Assembly: GCA_003151475.1 (NCBI GenBank)
Contig: PLXQ01000045.1
Coordinates: 105,403-169,402, forward strand
Source of the DNA: Acidimicrobiaceae bacterium
GTDB taxonomy: Bacteria > Actinomycetota > Acidimicrobiia > Acidimicrobiales > UBA8190
Direction: 5' to 3'
Length of the DNA: 64,000 nucleotides
The position numbers and the translations under genes were made by a program. How positions within the stretch are numbered: position 1 is the first letter of the stretch; each line of letters opens with the position of its first letter. This document shows, one piece after another, positions 35,669-45,001 of this stretch. The notes beneath the pieces are model-generated. The model saw nothing but the letters and a program-made list of their open reading frames with translations, was not told the origin of the DNA and did no database searches.

Positions 35669-35986
35669 GTGGCCGTTGCCATCAGTGCAGATCCGACGAG
35701 ATCGGTCCCGGCAGATCCGGAGCTCGACGACCCCATCACCGACGAAGAGCTCACGGCCCTGGCCCTCGCCGCCGACCCGGATCAGCCCCTCGATGCAGAA
35801 GCCGTCCCCCTCGGCGTCTACCTGGCGCAGGTCCCCGCCATCCTTCCCGGTTGGTACATGCCCCCGGCCATGGCTTCGTGCGGCAGCCGTTGGAGGGCCC
35901 CTGTGATCCTGGCCATCGTCATCGCCTTCTTGATGATCGAGGCGTGGGGTCTCTGCAGCACCTACGGACAGGTCGTGCTCGCCTGA
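35669..35986 (+). CDS. Small single-span membrane protein
   Basis: A 105-residue protein with an acidic N-terminus (DPELDDPITDEELTALALAADPDQ), a Pro/Trp-containing middle and one hydrophobic segment (PVILAIVIAFLMIEAWGL) near the C-terminus. GTG 35669 is preceded by AGGGAGGGG. No family was recognised. Confidence 0.6.
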   Translation: MAVAISADPTRSVPADPELDDPITDEELTALALAADPDQPLDAEAVPLGVYLAQVPAILPGWYMPPAMASCGSRWRAPVILAIVIAFLMIEAWGLCSTYGQVVLA

Positions 35987-36123
35987 ACCGGACAGGTCCT
36001 TACGCCTGTCGATTCTGCCCCCCCCATGCGGAGCGCCACCACCAGACGAACAACCGTTGCTGACCGCCCGGCGGATCCGACATCGAGCGCGCCGACGCGA
36101 ACCCGGGTGACCCCGGCGGGACC

Positions 36124-36969
36124 GTGAACGACCCGCTGAAAATCCAGGACCGGGTCCGGCGGCAGGTCCGCCGCCGCCGACGGTGGCGTCGGGCCCGGAT
36201 CGCGCTGTTGTCGGTCACCGCCACGGTGGCGGTCATCGCCGCCGCCTTCGGCATTGATCGCGGGGCTGTCGCCGCCCATAAATTCTATGTCGAGCACCAC
36301 CATGCCGCCCCGCGGGCCACTGGTGCCAACAACCGGGTCACCACGACGACATCGACCACAGCACCGGGGCCCCCGCACTGTGACAGCCCTCAGCTGGGCG
36401 CAACCGTCTCCGACTGGCGCGACATGGGCAACACGGTCGAGGAGATCGTGACGCTCACGAACATCTCGCCCACACTGTGCTCGCTGACGGGTTTCCCCAC
36501 CCTCGGCGCCACGGCCCAGAGTGGAACACCGCTACCGGCGCCCACAGACAATGTCGCCACCCTGGATGCTCCGGTGGCCGGCGGCACAACGGTCCCACCA
36601 GGACCGGTAGTCCTGGTCCATGGCGCCCGGGCGTCTTTCACCCTCAGTTTCGGCAATATCTGTGACCACGTGCTCCCGTCCGGTACGCCGGCGACGGGCG
36701 CGCCGAACGAGTGCTACGCCGGCACCTGGCTCGAGGTCACGCCACCGATGGCGTCAACCCCACTGCTCGTGACCCAACCGCTGCGGCTGACCTATGCCAC
36801 CGCCGGCTTTCAGGTGGGGCCGTTCCAGATGGGCAGCGGCTCGCCCCTTCCGGGGCAGCCGCCACCCACCATTCCCAGGACCGTTCCGACGAATCCGCCG
36901 TCCACCACCCCACCGACAACCGTGCCGACCGTCCCGGTGACGACACCGCCGCCGGCCGGGTCCCCGTAG
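36124..36969 (+). CDS. Membrane-anchored DUF4232-like extracellular protein
   Basis: The 281-residue protein has a strongly basic cytoplasmic N-terminus, one membrane anchor (IALLSVTATVAVIAAAFGI), a Thr-rich linker, a beta-rich domain of the DUF4232 type (CDSPQLGATVSDWRDMG, TLTNISPTLCSLTGFPTL) and a long Pro/Thr-rich tail ending PPPAGSP. The tail suggests a cell-wall-exposed or glycosylated segment. It starts at GTG 36124. The end has a short duplicated CCCGTAGG that repeats the stop. Confidence 0.72.
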   Translation: MNDPLKIQDRVRRQVRRRRRWRRARIALLSVTATVAVIAAAFGIDRGAVAAHKFYVEHHHAAPRATGANNRVTTTTSTTAPGPPHCDSPQLGATVSDWRDMGNTVEEIVTLTNISPTLCSLTGFPTLGATAQSGTPLPAPTDNVATLDAPVAGGTTVPPGPVVLVHGARASFTLSFGNICDHVLPSGTPATGAPNECYAGTWLEVTPPMASTPLLVTQPLRLTYATAGFQVGPFQMGSGSPLPGQPPPTIPRTVPTNPPSTTPPTTVPTVPVTTPPPAGSP

Positions 36970-37003
36970 GACAGCCCGTAGGGGGTAAGGCGGGACTCGC
37001 TAC

Positions 37004-37564
37004 TCAGCGCTTGCGGGCCGCCGTCTTCTTGGCGACCGGCCGACGAACAGGAGCACGGCGCGGGGCCGTCTTCTTGGCCGGAGCCTTGCGGGCCGGAGCC
37101 TTGCGGGCCGGAGCCTTGCGGGCCGGGGCCCTGCGGGCGGCGGCCTTCTTGGCCGGAGCCTTGCGGGCGGCGGCCTTCTTGGCCGGGGCCTTGCGGGCGG
37201 CGGGAGCCGGAGCGGCGGTCTTGCCCGCGGTCCGAACGGCGTCGTCGCTCGTCGGCCAGACACCCCGGTTCAGCTTCGGAGCACCCCCGGGGGACATCAC
37301 GGCGTCTTTGAACGCCTTCACCGGAGTGATGCGCGCCTTCTTCGAGGCCTTGATCCTGATCGTCTCCCCGGTGGCAGGGTTGCGGCCCATCCGGGCCGGA
37401 CGATCGACCTTGACGAATTTCGCGAACCCGGTGATGGCCACCGGCTCCCCTTTGGACACCACCGCGGTGACCACATCGGTGAATCCCTCGAGGACCGTGG
37501 ACACCGTCTTCAAGTCCACATCCGCCTGAACAGCTACTGCTTTTGCCAGCTCTCGTTTATTCAT
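37004..37564 (-). CDS. hup: HU-family nucleoid protein with histone-H1-like tail
   Basis: The 186-residue protein has a complete HU domain (MNKRELAKAVAVQ to about residue 90), including the DNA-wrapping arm RMGRNPATGETIRIKA. A roughly 70-residue tail of Ala/Pro/Lys/Arg repeats (KAPARKAPARKAPAKK type) follows, as in mycobacterial HupB and other actinobacterial HU proteins. The tail binds DNA non-specifically and adjusts compaction. The repeated tail DNA is at 37078-37200. Confidence 0.93.
   Translation of the reverse strand: MNKRELAKAVAVQADVDLKTVSTVLEGFTDVVTAVVSKGEPVAITGFAKFVKVDRPARMGRNPATGETIRIKASKKARITPVKAFKDAVMSPGGAPKLNRGVWPTSDDAVRTAGKTAAPAPAARKAPAKKAAARKAPAKKAAARRAPARKAPARKAPARKAPAKKTAPRRAPVRRPVAKKTAARKR
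37078..37200 (-). repeat. 15/27-bp repeats coding the basic HU tail
   Basis: GCCGGAGCCTTGCGG-type 15-base units recur through this stretch, interspersed with GCGGCGGCCTTCTTG blocks. Frame is preserved because the units are multiples of three, so tail length can vary without disrupting the HU domain. Confidence 0.8.
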
Positions 37565-37936
37565 GGGCCCTATTGTGACCTACTGGAACGGAGAGAGGGT
37601 GCTTCTCCCCATCAGGCCCCGGCGGTCGGGGTTCTGACGCCGGATCGCGGTCGTTTCCGACCGGCCGGCGGGGACCGATGGACGGCCCTTCACTGTTGGC
37701 CCGTAGGCCACCGGACAGCTGTCCACGGGTGGGGTTGACGGTGCGACGGGCCGCAGTCGATGAGCCCGGAGAGGCGCGATGGACCCCCATCAGCGATCGT
37801 CCTCGAAGACGACGTTGGGGGTTGACAGTGGCCCCACCCTCCTTCTAACGGGACGGCGGTACCCGGAACGGCACTGTCCGGGTCGGCTCTGTCGCACTCG
37901 GCGGTATCCGCAGGGGCAATCTCCGCACCGTCAACG
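37565..37936. other. Intergenic stretch without a recognised gene
   Basis: No conserved ORF was found. TTGACA at 37822-37827 on the plus strand lies 17-18 bases before a weak CTAACGG element. Transcription from it would run into the 3' end of the P450 gene as antisense, since no plus-strand gene follows. This may be fortuitous. Confidence 0.4.
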
Positions 37937-39139
37937 TCAGGGGAAGACAACGGGCAGGACGCGCGGGCCGCGGACCTGCCCACCGGCCCATCTGATCTCC
38001 GCTCCGTCGGCCAGACGGAACTCCGGGATCCGTTGGAGCCACTCTTCGATCGCGACTCTCAGTTCCATGCGCGCCAGATTCGATCCGGCGCATCGATGGA
38101 TCCCTGACCCGAACGCGACATGACGGTTGTAGGCCCGGTCGAGCATGACGATGTCTGCGTCCTCGAATATCTCCGGATCGCGATTGGCCGCCGGGAAGTT
38201 CAGAAGAACCTTGTCTCCCGCCCTCATCGGACATCCTCCGAACTCGATGTCGTTGGTGACGACGCGCGCCATGGTGACGGGCGAGTAGGCCCTGAGAAAT
38301 TCCTCGACGGCCAGAGGCATGAGATCAGGATCCTTGGCCAGGCGTTGCCGGTCCGCGTCATGCGTCGCCAGATGCCACAGCGATGAACCGATGGCGCTCC
38401 ATGTCGTGTCGACGCCGGCAATGAGGACGAGGGCCGCCACTCCGAGGACGACCCCCTCTTCAATCGGCTCCCCGTCGATCTCGGCCTGGAGCAAATAGCT
38501 CAACAGATCATCACCCGGGTTTTGGCGTCGGTGCTTGATTTGTGAGACGAAATAGTTGATGAGTTCCTCGATGGCCTGTACACGCCGATCCATGTCGTCG
38601 GCGAACTCGAGGACATCTCGGACCCATCGCGTGAAAGTGTCGGCCAACTCGGCTTGCACTCCGAGAATGTGTGCTACCACGCGAACAGGAATTTGCTGGG
38701 CATAGTCGGCGGCGGCATCGACACAATCCCGATCGGCCAACTCATCGAGCAGGGTGCGACAAAGGTTCCGTGTCAGACTCTCGTACTCCGCAACCCTGCG
38801 GTGCGAGAACCACGGAAGCAGAAGCCTCCGGGTCCACGTATGCAGCGGAGGATCGGCCGAGATGGGTGGGAAACCGTAAGGAAGGATCTGCTCGTCGGTC
38901 CGCTCTACCTCGAGGGGGATGACGACGACATCGAGAGAGCTGAAATTGTCGGTGTCGTGTGCGATGGCGGTGACATCGTCGTAGCGGGTAGGCAGCCAAT
39001 CGCTGCCTCGGCGTCCGCTGTGAGCGATCGGACATCTCCTCCGCAGCTCGTCCCAAATCCCGAACGGGTCAGCCACATAGCCCGGTTCGAGAACGTCAAA
39101 ATCGGTGGCCCAGTCGCTCACCGGTTCTGTCCTTCTCAT
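37937..39139 (-). CDS. Cytochrome P450
   Basis: The 400-residue protein shows AGVDTT (241-246) in the I helix, ExxR in EEFLR (Glu280/Arg283) and the haem loop VAFGSGIHRCAGSNLAR with Cys350 as axial ligand. ATG 39139 is preceded by AGGAAAAAAC; a longer frame up to 39376 has no homology. This is the second P450 in the window and differs clearly from the one at 30348. No redox partner is adjacent. Confidence 0.92.
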   Translation of the reverse strand: MRRTEPVSDWATDFDVLEPGYVADPFGIWDELRRRCPIAHSGRRGSDWLPTRYDDVTAIAHDTDNFSSLDVVVIPLEVERTDEQILPYGFPPISADPPLHTWTRRLLLPWFSHRRVAEYESLTRNLCRTLLDELADRDCVDAAADYAQQIPVRVVAHILGVQAELADTFTRWVRDVLEFADDMDRRVQAIEELINYFVSQIKHRRQNPGDDLLSYLLQAEIDGEPIEEGVVLGVAALVLIAGVDTTWSAIGSSLWHLATHDADRQRLAKDPDLMPLAVEEFLRAYSPVTMARVVTNDIEFGGCPMRAGDKVLLNFPAANRDPEIFEDADIVMLDRAYNRHVAFGSGIHRCAGSNLARMELRVAIEEWLQRIPEFRLADGAEIRWAGGQVRGPRVLPVVFP

Positions 39140-39468
39140 GTTTTTTCCTAGAGGCGATCGTGCTGTCTGCCACACGGTCGAGACTGTGCTCATCGGGGTC
39201 CCGAGCCCGGTCCCCCCGAGCGCCTCCAGTGCCCTGCACCGGGCCCGTTGTGCAACATCACAAGCTGTATCCCTGTGTATCGACAGGCAGACCACCCGAA
39301 CTTGAACGGCAGGACTGATCCGGTCACCCGGGGTGGTCCCTGAGCAGAACCGAGGCGTGCCTGGCCTGCGGAGCAACGCCTCGGGCGTTCAAGGCCAAGC
39401 GGCCCCCGAACCAGGTGGTGGGGAGGCGCAACCAGCGGCGACGCTTCGCCGGGGACAGCCCCGATCCC
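39140..39468. other. Intergenic region between ABC permease and P450
   Basis: No gene is supported. AACGCC-TCG-GGCGTT (39375-39389) forms a small GC hairpin about 80 bases downstream of the ABC permease stop and may be its terminator. Nothing else was recognised. Confidence 0.4.
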
Positions 39469-40473
39469 CTACGCCAGTCGGACACCCCGTGCGAGATGGT
39501 GACGGGGGGTACGCAGCCTCCGGGTCGTGACGGCGAGCATGAAGGCCCCCAGGAGGAGGTCGAATCCGAGTCCATACGGCCACACCAGGCCGCCGCGTCC
39601 GATCGGCCCGGGGCTGAACGTCGCCGAAGCGTCGGGCTGTGTCCGCAGTTGCCGCACGGCCCGGCTGATCGAACCCAGGGGGTCGACGTTCGTCGTATCC
39701 GAAGAGCACACCTCCCCGGTAACGGTTTGCGAATGACCATTGGTGATGTTTTCCTGCGTGACGGTTCGACAGCTCGGGCGGGGAAGAGGGGCGACCGGTG
39801 CGGCGTCGGCCAGCACCACGAAGGGGTTGGGGGCGAGAAACACCCAGGTGTTGTCCGTTCTGGCACCGGAATTGCTGGTGGCCGTCAAGCCAGTGGCCAG
39901 AACGAAGACGAGCAGTGTTCCCACCGTCAGCGTGAAGACGGCCAGATAGGACAGGACACTCGAGGTGGTGCTACGCGCCAGCAGCGCCGAAAGACCGAGA
40001 GAGATGGCACAGATCACGCCCAAGAGCAGCGCGAGCACGATGGTGACGACGATGACACGAAAGACCGGCACACCTCCCTCGATCATGGACCAGGCGACGA
40101 GCGGCGCCGAGGTGACCAAGAACACGCAAGCCGTCGCCCAGGCGGCGAGGAGCTTTCCCGCGGCGATGTCGAAGGCGGACAGGTCCGTCACCTGGAGAAC
40201 CCCGAGGGTCCCCCGCTCCCTGTCGCCGTTGATCGATTGACCCGTCAGTGCCGGCATCACGATCAGTGCCAAGGCCAGCTGGAACAGCTGCAGGCCGCCG
40301 TACATCACCGTGCCCCGGCTGCCGTCCAGGGTGGGCGCGCGCCCTATGGCCAGTCTCAGGAGAAGAGTGAAAAGGACCAGAATGACGAACCAGCCACCGA
40401 GCAGCCATCGCCAGTGCCCAGCCCGCACCCGCACCGTGAACTCCAGCCGGGCGACGGTGAAGACGCCCCTCAC
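39469..40473 (-). CDS. ABC transporter permease (ABC-2 type)
   Basis: The 334-residue membrane protein has an N-terminal cytoplasmic helix (VFTVARLEFTVRVRAG), about six hydrophobic spans, the ABC-2 pattern INGDRERGTLGVLQVTDLS near the second span, and a large external loop with several Cys. It should form an export channel with the upstream ATPase, with which it has a GTGA start/stop overlap. Start is GTG 40473. The exported substrate is unknown. Confidence 0.83.
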   Translation of the reverse strand: MRGVFTVARLEFTVRVRAGHWRWLLGGWFVILVLFTLLLRLAIGRAPTLDGSRGTVMYGGLQLFQLALALIVMPALTGQSINGDRERGTLGVLQVTDLSAFDIAAGKLLAAWATACVFLVTSAPLVAWSMIEGGVPVFRVIVVTIVLALLLGVICAISLGLSALLARSTTSSVLSYLAVFTLTVGTLLVFVLATGLTATSNSGARTDNTWVFLAPNPFVVLADAAPVAPLPRPSCRTVTQENITNGHSQTVTGEVCSSDTTNVDPLGSISRAVRQLRTQPDASATFSPGPIGRGGLVWPYGLGFDLLLGAFMLAVTTRRLRTPRHHLARGVRLA

Positions 40474-41423
40474 GCCTGCTCCCCAGTCAGCTGCAGATAC
40501 GTCGCCTCGAGCGTGCTCGTGAGAGGGGCGCAGGACACGACTTGTACCCCGTCATGGACGAGCCCGGCAATCAACCCGGCGGCGGCGACATCGGAGTCCA
40601 GCTCGACATCGACACCGAGGGCCGTCGGCGGAGTGTGGACGTAACCGTGGCGGTCGAGCGCAGCGACCAGGTCCGCCGCATTCAAGGCCCACACACGCCA
40701 TACACGGGGTCCCGAGACGCGCACAGCGTCGTCAATTCGCCTTTCTCCCACCGTGACCCCGCGATCGAAGAAGACGACCCGGTCGGCCATCTGTTCCAGA
40801 TCGGACAGGACGTGGCTGGACACGACGACGGCGGCGCCATCGGACGCCAACTGGCGCACCAGAGCGCGTAGTTCCACCCGGCTGTAAGGATCCAGACCGG
40901 CGGCGGGCTCGTCGAGGAGCAGAACACGAGGCGAATGGACCAGGGCCCGCACGAATCCGAGTCGCTGTTTCTGTCCGCGCGAGAGAACGTGGACTGGCTG
41001 ATCGGAGAATTCCTTCAAGCGGGCCACGCCGATCAATTCTTCTGCCCGGTCCTTCGCCGCACGACCGAGACCGTAGGCCGCTCCGGCGAACGTCAGATAC
41101 TCCCGGGCCGTCAAATTGTCATAGAAGCCGAAAGCGTCAGGCACCCAGCCCATCTGGTCCCGTACGGCGCCGGCGTGGTGGGCCGGGTCGAACCCACCGA
41201 CCCACACCTGGCCGCTGTCATGCGCCAGCAGAGTGGCGAGAACGAGAAAAAGGGTCGTCTTGCCGGCTCCGTTCGGACCGACCATTCCGGTGACCTCGCC
41301 ATAGGCGGCGGTGAAATTGACCCCGCGCAGGGCCTCCACGGCGCCGAACCGACGCCAGACCTCGTGGGCGACGACCCCGTCACCCCCCGGAGTCTGCCCG
41401 GTGACGCCCCCGTCGACAGTCAC
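40470..41423 (-). CDS. ABC transporter ATP-binding protein
   Basis: About 317 residues of an ABC nucleotide-binding domain: Walker A GPNGAGKTTL, Q-loop region MGWVPDAFGF, signature LSRGQKQRLGFVRAL, Walker B VLLLDEPAAGLD and the H-switch SSHVL. The C-terminal extension (VHTPPTALGVDVEL) resembles CcmA/NatA-type export ATPases. GTG 41423 has GAGGGGG upstream and is preferred over ATG 41456. It is coupled to the permease gene. Confidence 0.9.
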   Translation of the reverse strand: MTVDGGVTGQTPGGDGVVAHEVWRRFGAVEALRGVNFTAAYGEVTGMVGPNGAGKTTLFLVLATLLAHDSGQVWVGGFDPAHHAGAVRDQMGWVPDAFGFYDNLTAREYLTFAGAAYGLGRAAKDRAEELIGVARLKEFSDQPVHVLSRGQKQRLGFVRALVHSPRVLLLDEPAAGLDPYSRVELRALVRQLASDGAAVVVSSHVLSDLEQMADRVVFFDRGVTVGERRIDDAVRVSGPRVWRVWALNAADLVAALDRHGYVHTPPTALGVDVELDSDVAAAGLIAGLVHDGVQVVSCAPLTSTLEATYLQLTGEQA

Positions 41424-41484
41424 CGGCACCCCCTCGGACGGCCGGCCCCCACACATCCGACGCAGTCCAGGGTAGTCCCCGTGA

Positions 41485-41700
41485 GCCGGTTTAAGCCTGA
41501 GACAGCCGATGCCGATATCGACGGGCGGAGCGCGGTACAACCCCGTCGGTAGCGTCTCGGGACGCACGACGGTCGCCTTTAGCGACACCACCGTCTCAGG
41601 CCTCAGTTCGACCTACTGGTTCGAGGTCAAGGCGGTCGCCGGGGGGTCATCGGCGACCAGCGGCCCGGTATCGACGACCACACCGCCGCTGTGCCTCTGA
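41485..41700 (+). pseudogene. Fragment of a fibronectin type III domain protein
   Basis: The open frame reads ARYNPVGSVSGRTTVAFSDT, then TVSGLSSTYWFEVKAVAGG and a PVSTTTPP tail and stop. This matches the last strands of a fibronectin III domain (the YxFxVxAVxxxGxS pattern). No start or signal peptide belongs to it and an in-frame TGA lies at 41482-41484, so it is a truncated leftover from a longer secreted protein. Confidence 0.6.
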
Positions 41701-41747
41701 GTCGTCGGACGGACTGCCAAAGTTCGTCAACCGACTACGTTTAGCTT

Positions 41748-44700
41748 GTGTCTGTCTGCCCCAGCTGCGCGGCCTCCAATCCCGACGGGAACGTTTTCTG
41801 CGGGCAGTGTGGCGGTACGTTGGCGGTGTCAGGATGCCGTTCCTGCGGGTCCTCCAATCCGGCCGGACAGCCCTACTGCGGCCAGTGCGGCTCGGCGCTC
41901 GACAATGCGGCGGGAAAGGTCGTCGGGCCCCCCGTGGAGGAGCGCAAGCTCGCCACTGTTTTGTTCGCCGACGTCGTCGGTTTCACATCATTAGCCGAGC
42001 GGACCGACCCAGAAGTCGTGGCGCGGATCGTGGACACGGCGTTCCGAGAGCTGGCCGACGTCGTGGCCGAGCACGGCGGCACCGTCGACAAGTACATGGG
42101 CGACTCGATGATGGCGGTGTTCGGCGTTCCCGTTGCCCACGACGACGACGCCGAGCGGGCGGTCGCCGCCGGGCTGGCCGTCCGATCGCTCGGGGGTGAC
42201 CTTGCGTTCTCGATCGGTATCAACTCCGGCGAGGTGATGGCCACAGCGGTGGGCGCCGCCGGCGCTGCCACGGTGATCGGCGACACCGTGAACGTGGCCG
42301 CCCGTCTCGAGAAAGTGGCGGCGCCGGGCGAAGTCCTTTGCGGTCGGCTGACGGCCGAGCTCGCCGGCCGACGCATCTGGTTCCGCGAACGCCAGCCGGT
42401 GGTGCTGAAGGGTAAGCAGGAGCCGGTCGGTGTATGGGAGGCGGTGGACCTTCGACCCGCCGACGCCGAACTGGCCGCTGACGGGCCGCCACTGGTCGGA
42501 CGCGATGATGAACTGGCCTTCCTCACCGCCCAATGGCGTCGGGTGCGGCGCGACCGTCAGAATCACGATGTTCTGCTGTGTGGCGAGGCGGGTTCGGGAA
42601 AGACACGGCTCGTGAACGAGCTGGCACGAGTGGCCGCCACCGAAGGAACCGTGGTGCGGGTCACGTATCCGGCGTATGGCTCGATGGGGGGAACGCGAGT
42701 GGCAGCCGAAGTCATCCGCCAACTCGGGCCGGCGGGCGATGTGGAGGTGAGCGCCCGTCTTCGGTCGATCGGCGGGGAGCTCGATCCGTCGCTGAGGGCC
42801 ATTGACCCCGCCGGGATTCCCCAGGAACTGGTGTGGGCATTCGCCCGGCTGTTGCAGGAAAAGACAGCAGACCGACCCCTGCTCCTGATCGTCGACGACA
42901 TGCACCACAGTGGCGATCGCACGCTCGAAATCCTGGGTGAACTGTCCGGCCGGCTCAGCAATGTGGCTCTCCTGACGGTGCTGGCCGGTCGCACCGAACC
43001 GGGCCAGTGGCTGACCCGATTTCCATCGGCCACGACCGTCCGTCTGGGTCCCCTCAGTCGAACCGATGCCGCCACGTTGGCCAACGCGTTCGTCTGCGAC
43101 AAGCCGCTGGCGGCAGACGCCGCCGAATTCCTGGTGGGTCGGGCCAGTGGCAACCCGCTCTATCTGCGCGAGCTGGTTGCTATGGCCCGGTCCCGTGGAT
43201 CGTTGGTCGATGACGGCGACCTGTACCGTCTCGCCACCCACGCCGCCATCCCCGCCACACTCCAGGCTGTGCTCGCCGCCAGGCTCGACGCCCTCGAACC
43301 GAGCCAGAAGCTCGGCCTGCAGCATGTCGCCGTGGTCGGTGAAGCGGCCACCGTGGAACAGGTGACCGGCCTCGGATCATCTGACGCCGCCTCCACGTTG
43401 CGCTCGCTCGTGGAGGTCGGCCTTCTCCGTCACAACCCTGAAGGTCGCTACGACACCGTCGACGCCATGCTGCGAGAGGTGGCCTACGAGACGCTTCCTC
43501 ATAACGTGCGGGGTGAACTCCACCGACGGGCGGCGACCATGGTGGCGACACCCGAGGAAAAGGCCCGCCACCTCGACCGCGCCGCCGGCTACCTTGTCGA
43601 CGACCCGGAGGTGGCAGCGGAGGCGGCCGAGGCATTGGTGGCGGCCGGCCACGTCTTCATCGAAGCGTCCCGCCATCTCGACGCCCTACGGCTTCTCGAG
43701 CGGGCCATGACTCTCGGAGATCTCGAATCGTCGGCCATGCTGGCTCTGGCCAAGATGCAGGCGCTTTGCAGCCGCAACGAGGATGCGCTGAAGACGCTGG
43801 CTCTCATCGAGGACGATCCCGATGACCCCACCATTGCCGTCGAACGCGACCACACGGCGGCGACGTCGACGATGTTCTCGGATCCGTCATCGGCCCTTCC
43901 GGGTCTTCGTGAAGCAGCGGAGAGGTGGCGCCGACTCGGGAACACCACCAAGGAAGCATGGGCCCGCGGCAATGCCGGTGTCGCCTATTTCAACCTGAGT
44001 CTCATGGAGGAGGCGGCGACGGAACTCGAGCAGGCCCTCGAGATCTTCTTCGACGATGGCGACCGCGCCGGTGCCGTCGCCGTGTCCTCATTCCTGTGCC
44101 TCGTCAAGCCGACGGACCACCGAGTCCCGGGCTGGTTGGCGGATGCACTCGAATTCGCCGATGCCGCCGGCGACCGATCGAGACAGATCAACGTGCTCAC
44201 CACGTTGACCTGGAATCACTTCCTGCGTAGCTTCTGTGGCGCCACACCGGACATGGAGGAGGCCGAGGGCTTCGCCCGCCGCCTGGTAGAGGTAGCCGAG
44301 GAGATCGGCGCCCGCGACCAGGCCATGCAGGGTTGGAGCCTTCTGGCCATCATGGCGCGCCTGAGCGGGCGACTCGAAGAGGCAGCGGCCCACGCCGTGG
44401 CATTGCAACGGGTGTCGATGGCCGGACACCACAACGAACCCTGGCTCGGTTGGGCGGCAAGCTTCGTCGTCGCCGTAGCGGAGGGAGCGGAGGGCGCCGC
44501 TCCACCGTTTCCGCCCCTGACATCGCGTGACCCCGTCGTCGGCATGGCTGAGATCGTCATCGAGGCCGAGCTCACAATGGCCGGACGCGTGGGCGAAACG
44601 CTCGAACGGGCCGAGGCGATCGAGCGGCCCCAACTAGGGCCCATCGCCGATCTCGCCCGGGTATTCCACGCCCTGGCCCTCGTTCTCGTCGGGCGGGCCG

Positions 44701-44963
44701 ACGAGGCGCTTCCCTGGGTCGAACGGGCATCGGCCGCGGCCCGGGCTCTGAACGCCGCTACGACAGCGGCGGCGGCGGGCGCTCTGTGGGCGGAGATCGC
44801 GGGCGACACGTCCGCACTGCCGGCGGCACCTCGTTCCGCGCACAGCGTGACCGACATGCTGGTCCTGCGGGCCTACGCCTCCGAAGGTGATGCCACCGCC
44901 CGCGAGACCCTGCGTCACGGCGCCGAGACCCTCGTCATGCCGGGTCTGATCGTCGACCCCTGA
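41748..44963 (+). CDS. Class III adenylate/guanylate cyclase fused to AAA ATPase and helical repeats, with two zinc ribbons
   Basis: A 1071-residue cytoplasmic regulator starting at GTG 41748. Residues 4-48 hold two zinc ribbons (CPSC/CGQC and CRSC/CGQC). Residues 68-220 are a class III cyclase domain with metal-binding Asp75 (LFADVVGF) and Asp119 (YMGDSMMAVFG) and transition-state Asn182 and Arg186 (VNVAARLE), so it looks active. An AAA-type ATPase follows (Walker A GEAGSGKT, 279-286; Walker B LLLIVDDMHH), then TPR-like helical repeats to the C-terminus. It resembles actinobacterial cyclase-ATPase signalling proteins. Output may be cAMP. Confidence 0.88.
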   Translation: MSVCPSCAASNPDGNVFCGQCGGTLAVSGCRSCGSSNPAGQPYCGQCGSALDNAAGKVVGPPVEERKLATVLFADVVGFTSLAERTDPEVVARIVDTAFRELADVVAEHGGTVDKYMGDSMMAVFGVPVAHDDDAERAVAAGLAVRSLGGDLAFSIGINSGEVMATAVGAAGAATVIGDTVNVAARLEKVAAPGEVLCGRLTAELAGRRIWFRERQPVVLKGKQEPVGVWEAVDLRPADAELAADGPPLVGRDDELAFLTAQWRRVRRDRQNHDVLLCGEAGSGKTRLVNELARVAATEGTVVRVTYPAYGSMGGTRVAAEVIRQLGPAGDVEVSARLRSIGGELDPSLRAIDPAGIPQELVWAFARLLQEKTADRPLLLIVDDMHHSGDRTLEILGELSGRLSNVALLTVLAGRTEPGQWLTRFPSATTVRLGPLSRTDAATLANAFVCDKPLAADAAEFLVGRASGNPLYLRELVAMARSRGSLVDDGDLYRLATHAAIPATLQAVLAARLDALEPSQKLGLQHVAVVGEAATVEQVTGLGSSDAASTLRSLVEVGLLRHNPEGRYDTVDAMLREVAYETLPHNVRGELHRRAATMVATPEEKARHLDRAAGYLVDDPEVAAEAAEALVAAGHVFIEASRHLDALRLLERAMTLGDLESSAMLALAKMQALCSRNEDALKTLALIEDDPDDPTIAVERDHTAATSTMFSDPSSALPGLREAAERWRRLGNTTKEAWARGNAGVAYFNLSLMEEAATELEQALEIFFDDGDRAGAVAVSSFLCLVKPTDHRVPGWLADALEFADAAGDRSRQINVLTTLTWNHFLRSFCGATPDMEEAEGFARRLVEVAEEIGARDQAMQGWSLLAIMARLSGRLEEAAAHAVALQRVSMAGHHNEPWLGWAASFVVAVAEGAEGAAPPFPPLTSRDPVVGMAEIVIEAELTMAGRVGETLERAEAIERPQLGPIADLARVFHALALVLVGRADEALPWVERASAAARALNAATTAAAAGALWAEIAGDTSALPAAPRSAHSVTDMLVLRAYASEGDATARETLRHGAETLVMPGLIVDP

Positions 44964-45001
44964 CGACACGACGGGTCAAGGCCGAGACCGGGACCGATAG
45001 C

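Noticed and set aside
37822..37850. TTGACA with CTAACG as a functional promoter
   Set aside because: No downstream gene on that strand and a weak -10; kept only as a remark in the intergenic entry.
39324..39468. Frame continuing past the ABC permease stop
   Set aside because: Basic, repetitive residues with no conserved motif; best seen as read-through of noncoding DNA.
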